The notes beneath the pieces are model-generated. The model made no database searches and had not been told where the DNA came from. It worked only from the letters and a program-made list of their open reading frames with translations. Shown here piece after piece: positions 49,235 through 52,023 of a stretch of 52,023 bases of DNA; the first letter of the stretch is position 1; each line of letters begins with the position of its first letter. The DNA is from Sporosarcina sp. ACRSM (GTDB lineage Bacteria > Bacillota > Bacilli > Bacillales_A > Planococcaceae), in assembly GCF_022346545.1 (NCBI RefSeq), contig NZ_JAKRNU010000018.1, forward strand, positions 1 to 52,023, read 5' to 3'. The translations under genes were made by a program, and so were the position numbers.

Positions 49235-49702
49235 TTAATCCGAAACGTGCAGCTCGTTTTCTGCAATCTGCTTGAGAGCATTGGCACGATGTATAATAAA
49301 TTTTCTCATATAGATTTTTAAAAATAACTTATCTGCAATCCTACCAATTAGACCAAAAGGTGATTTATATTGAAAACGGTCAACCATCAGGGTTCCATTA
49401 TCCTTCTCAACAAATTCGTGGATATGTGTAAAGGAATGGAAAGCACCTTTCGCCATTACATCTTCAAACTTATAGGGTCTATCCATTGTCGTCACTTTTG
49501 CAGTCAGCCGCTGTCTAATGCCGAAATGGACAGCTTCCCATGTAACAGTATCCCCAACACTCAATAGACCTGTCGTAACACCGCCGACAGCCCGCTCTCT
49601 CGTATTCGTTGTTGTACGAATATGAATATCCACATCCCGTGCAAGATCGAAACAACGTTCAATAGGCGCATGTATGAATTCCGAATGAATGATTAAAGGC
49701 AT
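49235..49702 (-). CDS. SRPBCC (START-like) family protein
   Basis: 155 residues from the ATG at 49702, which has GGAGG 7 nt upstream; the frame extends to 49897 without a site. MPLIIHSEFIHAPIERCFDLARDVDIHI opens the fold. FEDVMAKGAFHSFTHIHEF and MVDRFQYKSPFGLIGRIADKLF are typical of the SRPBCC ligand-binding/cyclase group. Ligand unknown. Confidence 0.85.
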   Translation of the reverse strand: MPLIIHSEFIHAPIERCFDLARDVDIHIRTTTNTRERAVGGVTTGLLSVGDTVTWEAVHFGIRQRLTAKVTTMDRPYKFEDVMAKGAFHSFTHIHEFVEKDNGTLMVDRFQYKSPFGLIGRIADKLFLKIYMRKFIIHRANALKQIAENELHVSD

Positions 49703-49791
49703 ACGAATTCCTCCATTCATTGTGCTTACAGGTAAATGTATCATACAATTGCCGGAGTTTAAAATGATAATCGCAATGGAGGTTAAATTGT

Positions 49792-50007
49792 ATGGGATGT
49801 ACGACACCGGAGAAATTCTGGTATAAAATGAAAATGGACAGAACAAAAGCGCCCGGCAAGAAATATGCGAGGGTACCAAACTATTCAGGGATATCACTCA
49901 TTGTTGGGGATATTGAATGTCGTGAAAAAAATACCGAATTCCTAAGCAATAAAAAAGACACAACCGAAGTTGTGTCTTTTTTAGGTGATACCCGAGGCCG
50001 GACTTGA
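49792..50007 (+). CDS. Doubtful 71-codon ORF running into the tRNA cluster
   Basis: ATG with GGAGG 9 nt upstream, divergent from the SRPBCC gene. The first 50 residues (MGCTTPEKFWYKMKMDRTKA...) are basic and without family. The frame then passes through a perfect terminator (49951-49982) and ends inside tRNA-Leu, so as a complete gene it is unlikely. It may be a decayed 3'-truncated remnant. Confidence 0.25.
   Translation: MGCTTPEKFWYKMKMDRTKAPGKKYARVPNYSGISLIVGDIECREKNTEFLSNKKDTTEVVSFLGDTRGRT
49951..49982. terminator. Terminator of the rrn-tRNA operon
   Basis: AAAAAAGACACAAC (49951-49964) pairs perfectly with GTTGTGTCTTTTTT (49969-49982) over a CGAA loop, immediately after the last tRNA gene on the minus strand. 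Confidence 0.95.
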
Positions 50008-50069
50008 ACCGGCACGCCTCGCGGCATCGCATTTTGAGTGCGACGTGTCTGCCATTCCACCACTCGGGC
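49989..50069 (-). tRNA. tRNA-Leu (CAA)
   Basis: Class II tRNA with a long variable arm. Acceptor GCCCGAG pairs with CTCGGGT; anticodon loop CTCAAAA gives CAA. No CCA encoded. Last gene of the cluster. Confidence 0.93.
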
Positions 50070-50109
50070 ATATTAAAATAATTTTCCACAGCGTAAATCT
50101 TAAGCTAAT

Positions 50110-50183
50110 TGGAGGCGGCAACCGGAATCGAACCGGTGATAAGGGTGTTGCAGACCCGTGCCTTACCGCTTGGCTATGCCGCC
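50110..50183 (-). tRNA. tRNA-Cys (GCA)
   Basis: Acceptor GGCGGCA/TGCCGCC, discriminator U, anticodon loop CTGCAAC gives GCA. CCA is encoded. Confidence 0.95.
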
Positions 50184-50193
50184 TTAGATAAAG

Positions 50194-50268
50194 TGGAGCG
50201 GAAGACGGGATTCGAACCCGCGACCCCGACCTTGGCAAGGTCGTATTCTACCACTGAACTACTTCCGC
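50194..50268 (-). tRNA. tRNA-Gly (GCC)
   Basis: Acceptor GCGGAAG/CTTCCGC, discriminator U, anticodon loop TTGCCAA gives GCC. CCA encoded. Confidence 0.95.
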
Positions 50269-50272
50269 GAAA

Positions 50273-50344
50273 CTGGGGTAGCTGGATTCGAACCAACGAA
50301 TGACGGAGTCAAAGTCCGTTGCCTTACCGCTTGGCTATACCCCA
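50273..50344 (-). tRNA. tRNA-Gln (TTG)
   Basis: Acceptor TGGGGTA/TACCCCA, anticodon loop CTTTGAC gives TTG. CCA not encoded. Only 4 bp separate it from tRNA-Gly. Confidence 0.95.
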
Positions 50345-50354
50345 AAAAGATAAA

Positions 50355-50431
50355 TGGGGCGACTGAAGGGAATCGAACCCTCGAGTGTCGGAACCACAAT
50401 CCGATGCGTTAACCACTTCGCCACAATCGCC
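50355..50431 (-). tRNA. tRNA-His (GTG), copy 1
   Basis: Anticodon loop TTGTGGT gives GTG. The extra 5' G (G-1) facing C73 is encoded, as is CCA. Acceptor has an A-T pair where copy 2 has G-C/G-T. Tandem duplicate of the gene at 50468. Confidence 0.95.
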
Positions 50432-50467
50432 ATGATATCTATTTGTTTTAATTATGATGTAAACACA

Positions 50468-50544
50468 TGGGGCGGCTGAAGGGAATCGAACCCTCGAATG
50501 TCGGAACCACAATCCGATGCGTTAACCACTTCGCCACAACCGCC
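50468..50544 (-). tRNA. tRNA-His (GTG), copy 2
   Basis: Nearly identical to copy 1, with the same anticodon, encoded G-1 and CCA. The differences lie mainly in the acceptor stem and T arm. Confidence 0.95.
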
Positions 50545-50567
50545 ATCATATTGAATCGCAATAGTAA

Positions 50568-50641
50568 TGGCAGGGGCAGTAGGAATCGAACCCACACCAA
50601 AGGTTTTGGAGACCTCTATTCTACCGTTAAACTATGCCCCT
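50568..50641 (-). tRNA. tRNA-Trp (CCA)
   Basis: Acceptor AGGGGCA/TGCCCCT, discriminator G, anticodon loop CTCCAAA gives CCA. 3' CCA encoded. Confidence 0.95.
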
Positions 50642-50648
50642 GTAAAGA

Positions 50649-50733
50649 TGGTGGTGGGGGACGGATTCGAACCGCCGAACCCGGAGGGAGCGGATTTACA
50701 GTCCGCCGCGTTTAGCCACTTCGCTACCCCACC
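50649..50733 (-). tRNA. tRNA-Tyr (GTA)
   Basis: Class II with a long variable arm. Acceptor GGTGGGG/CCCCACC, anticodon loop CTGTAAA gives GTA. CCA encoded. Confidence 0.95.
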
Positions 50734-50741
50734 AAAATCCA

Positions 50742-50817
<76 letters not shown>

Positions 50818-50830
50818 ATGGTGAATTAAA

Positions 50831-50906
50831 TGGTGGCTCAGGACGGAATCGAACCGCCGACACAAGGATTTTCAGTCCTTTGCTCTACCGACTGAGCTAC
50901 TGAGCC
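50831..50906 (-). tRNA. tRNA-Phe (GAA)
   Basis: Acceptor GGCTCAG/CTGAGCC, anticodon loop CTGAAAA gives GAA. CCA encoded. Confidence 0.95.
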
Positions 50907-50927
50907 ACAAGATATTTTTTAAAAAAA

Positions 50928-51003
50928 TGGCGGTCCCGACCGGGATCGAACCGGCGATCTCCTGCGTGACAGGCAGGCATGTTAACCGCTACACCACGGG
51001 ACC
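50928..51003 (-). tRNA. tRNA-Asp (GTC)
   Basis: Acceptor GGTCCCG/CGGGACC, discriminator G, anticodon loop CTGTCAC gives GTC. CCA encoded. Confidence 0.95.
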
Positions 51004-51005
51004 AT

Positions 51006-51081
<76 letters not shown>

Positions 51082-51111
51082 ATAATACTATTTAATACAT
51101 TTAAGTTATAA

Positions 51112-51187
51112 TGGTGGAGGATGACGGGCTCGAACCGCCGACCCCCTGCTTGTAAGGCAGGTGCTCTCCCAGCTGAGCTAATCCTCC
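51112..51187 (-). tRNA. tRNA-Val (TAC)
   Basis: Acceptor GGAGGAT/ATCCTCC, anticodon loop CTTACAA gives TAC. CCA encoded. The 140 bp upstream of it (51188-51327) hold no tRNA, only a hairpin CTCCC/GGGAG at 51264-51282. Confidence 0.95.
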
Positions 51188-51327
51188 TGGGTTAAAATTG
51201 CGATAAGCGGCGCATTACTGCATCAGCTTCAATCGTTCAGTCTCTTCCTTGTTCTGCTTGCTTCTCCCAATTTTAACGGGAGTCGCGATGATTTTTATAT
51301 TACTACATTTGATGCTTTTAAATAAAA

Positions 51328-51402
51328 TGGTGACCCCTACGGGATTCGAACCCGTGTTACCGCCGTGAAAGGGCGGTGTCTTAACCGCTTGACCAAGGGG
51401 CC
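51328..51402 (-). tRNA. tRNA-Glu (TTC)
   Basis: Acceptor GGCCCCT/AGGGGTC, anticodon loop CTTTCAC gives TTC. CCA encoded. Confidence 0.95.
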
Positions 51403-51419
51403 ATTTTTATGTAGTTAAC

Positions 51420-51511
51420 TGGCGGAGAGCAAGGGATTTGAACCCTTGAGACAGCGTTAGCCGCCTACACGATTTCCAATCGTGCTCCTTCGGCCACTCG
51501 GACAGCTCTCC
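51420..51511 (-). tRNA. tRNA-Ser (GGA)
   Basis: Class II with a long variable arm. Acceptor GGAGAGC/GCTCTCC, discriminator G, anticodon loop TTGGAAA gives GGA. CCA encoded. Confidence 0.95.
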
Positions 51512-51514
51512 AAT

Positions 51515-51589
51515 TGGCTCCGCAGGTAGGATTCGAACCTACGACCGATCGGTTAACAGCCGATTGCTCTACCACTGAGCTACTGCGGA
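51515..51589 (-). tRNA. tRNA-Asn (GTT)
   Basis: Acceptor TCCGCAG/CTGCGGA, discriminator G, anticodon loop CTGTTAA gives GTT. CCA encoded. First tRNA after 5S, as in the trnD order of B. subtilis. Confidence 0.95.
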
Positions 51590-51629
51590 ATAATAATGAA
51601 TAAGTTACTCACATTCTTTTGGAATGACA

Positions 51630-51745
51630 GCCCAGCGATGTCCTACTCTCGCAGGGGAAACCCCCGACTACCATCGGCGCTGAAGAGCTTAACTTCCGTG
51701 TTCGGTATGGGAACGGGTGTGACCTCTTCGCCATCATCACTGGAC
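51630..51745 (-). rRNA. rrf: 5S ribosomal RNA
   Basis: Read on the minus strand it contains the invariant blocks CCGTTCCCATACCGAACACG, AAGTTAAGCTCTTCAGCGCC and GAGAGTAGGACATCGC. The ends pair (GTCCAGTGATG with CATCGCTGGGC) as helix I, which sets the limits. Confidence 0.96.
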
Positions 51746-51913
51746 CTTTCCAACAAGACAATAATTATTATATCAAACTTACTGGATATTTGCAAGCGTC
51801 TTTTAAATATTTTTCTTAAATATTTTTTAAGAAGTATTTTTTATTCGCTCAAAACCGGATAAAATCAACATTGGTTTGTACAAAATCAGGGACAACCATG
51901 CCCTTTTTAATCA

Positions 51914-52023
51914 AGGTTAAGTCCTCGATCGATTAGTATCTGTCAGCTCCACACGTCGCCGCGCTTCCACCCCAGACCTATCAACCTCATCTTCTTTGAG
52001 GGATCTTACTTACTTGCGTAATG
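51914..52023 (-). rRNA. rrl: 23S ribosomal RNA, 3' end (partial)
   Basis: The reverse complement ends ...GATCGAGGACTTAACC, the standard 3' terminus of Bacillales 23S rRNA. It is cut by the window edge. With 5S and the tRNA genes it forms one minus-strand rrn operon. Confidence 0.95.

Overview
The window looks like chromosomal DNA of a low-to-moderate GC Gram-positive rod of the order Bacillales, most likely Planococcaceae (Sporosarcina-like). The basis is gene-for-gene synteny with the Bacillus subtilis uvrAB, ecs-hit, trpP-yhaH-hpr-prsA, yhaMNO-yhaPQ, hemZ and yheAB neighbourhoods, frequent TTG starts with strong GGAGG-type ribosome binding sites, a trnD-type tRNA cluster, and 40-bp CTTTGAGCGC tandem repeats. 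The genus is an inference; no search was run.

Layout. 1-5600: a tandem repeat array at the window edge, an ECF sigma/anti-sigma pair and a very large hybrid 7TM sensor kinase. 5641-11921: minus-strand uvrB-uvrA-yvlB plus an IDEAL-domain gene. 12278-18600: ecsAB facing hit, then trpP (with a probable TRAP site), yhaH, hpr, two small genes and prsA. 18638-28793: yhaM-yhaN-yhaO (RNA/DNA nuclease operon) and yhaQ-yhaP (ABC exporter), split by a roughly 4-kb stretch of accessory genes, a structured dispersed repeat and azoR. 28861-35590: an autoregulated XRE regulator with a membrane partner, yhzD, mgsA, hemZ, a second 40-bp repeat array, yheA-yheB, a ferritin-like gene and yheE. 35844-39323: a CNNM/CBS transporter, an uncharacterised structured small RNA, and an rsgA-like GTPase. 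39370-49702: a GNAT-nitrilase fusion, a DsbB/thioredoxin pair, an RluA-type pseudouridine synthase, a cytosolic chemoreceptor, a purine permease, trmL, queG and several conserved hypotheticals. 49989-52023: sixteen tRNA genes, 5S and the 3' end of 23S rRNA, all minus strand, forming the distal part of an rrn operon.

Most genes are housekeeping. The non-obvious content is in the gaps: (i) an approximately 165-nt transcript unit at 37549-37746 with its own promoter and terminator, a sequestered 22-codon ORF and an 8-nt loop-loop complementarity; (ii) a dispersed intergenic element present three times (15.6, 24.4 and 39.2 kb), with nested hairpins supported by covariation; (iii) two related arrays of 40-bp repeats built from 20-bp half units; (iv) a back-to-back palindromic operator in front of the XRE regulator; (v) a sensor kinase whose first phosphoacceptor histidine is replaced by lysine.
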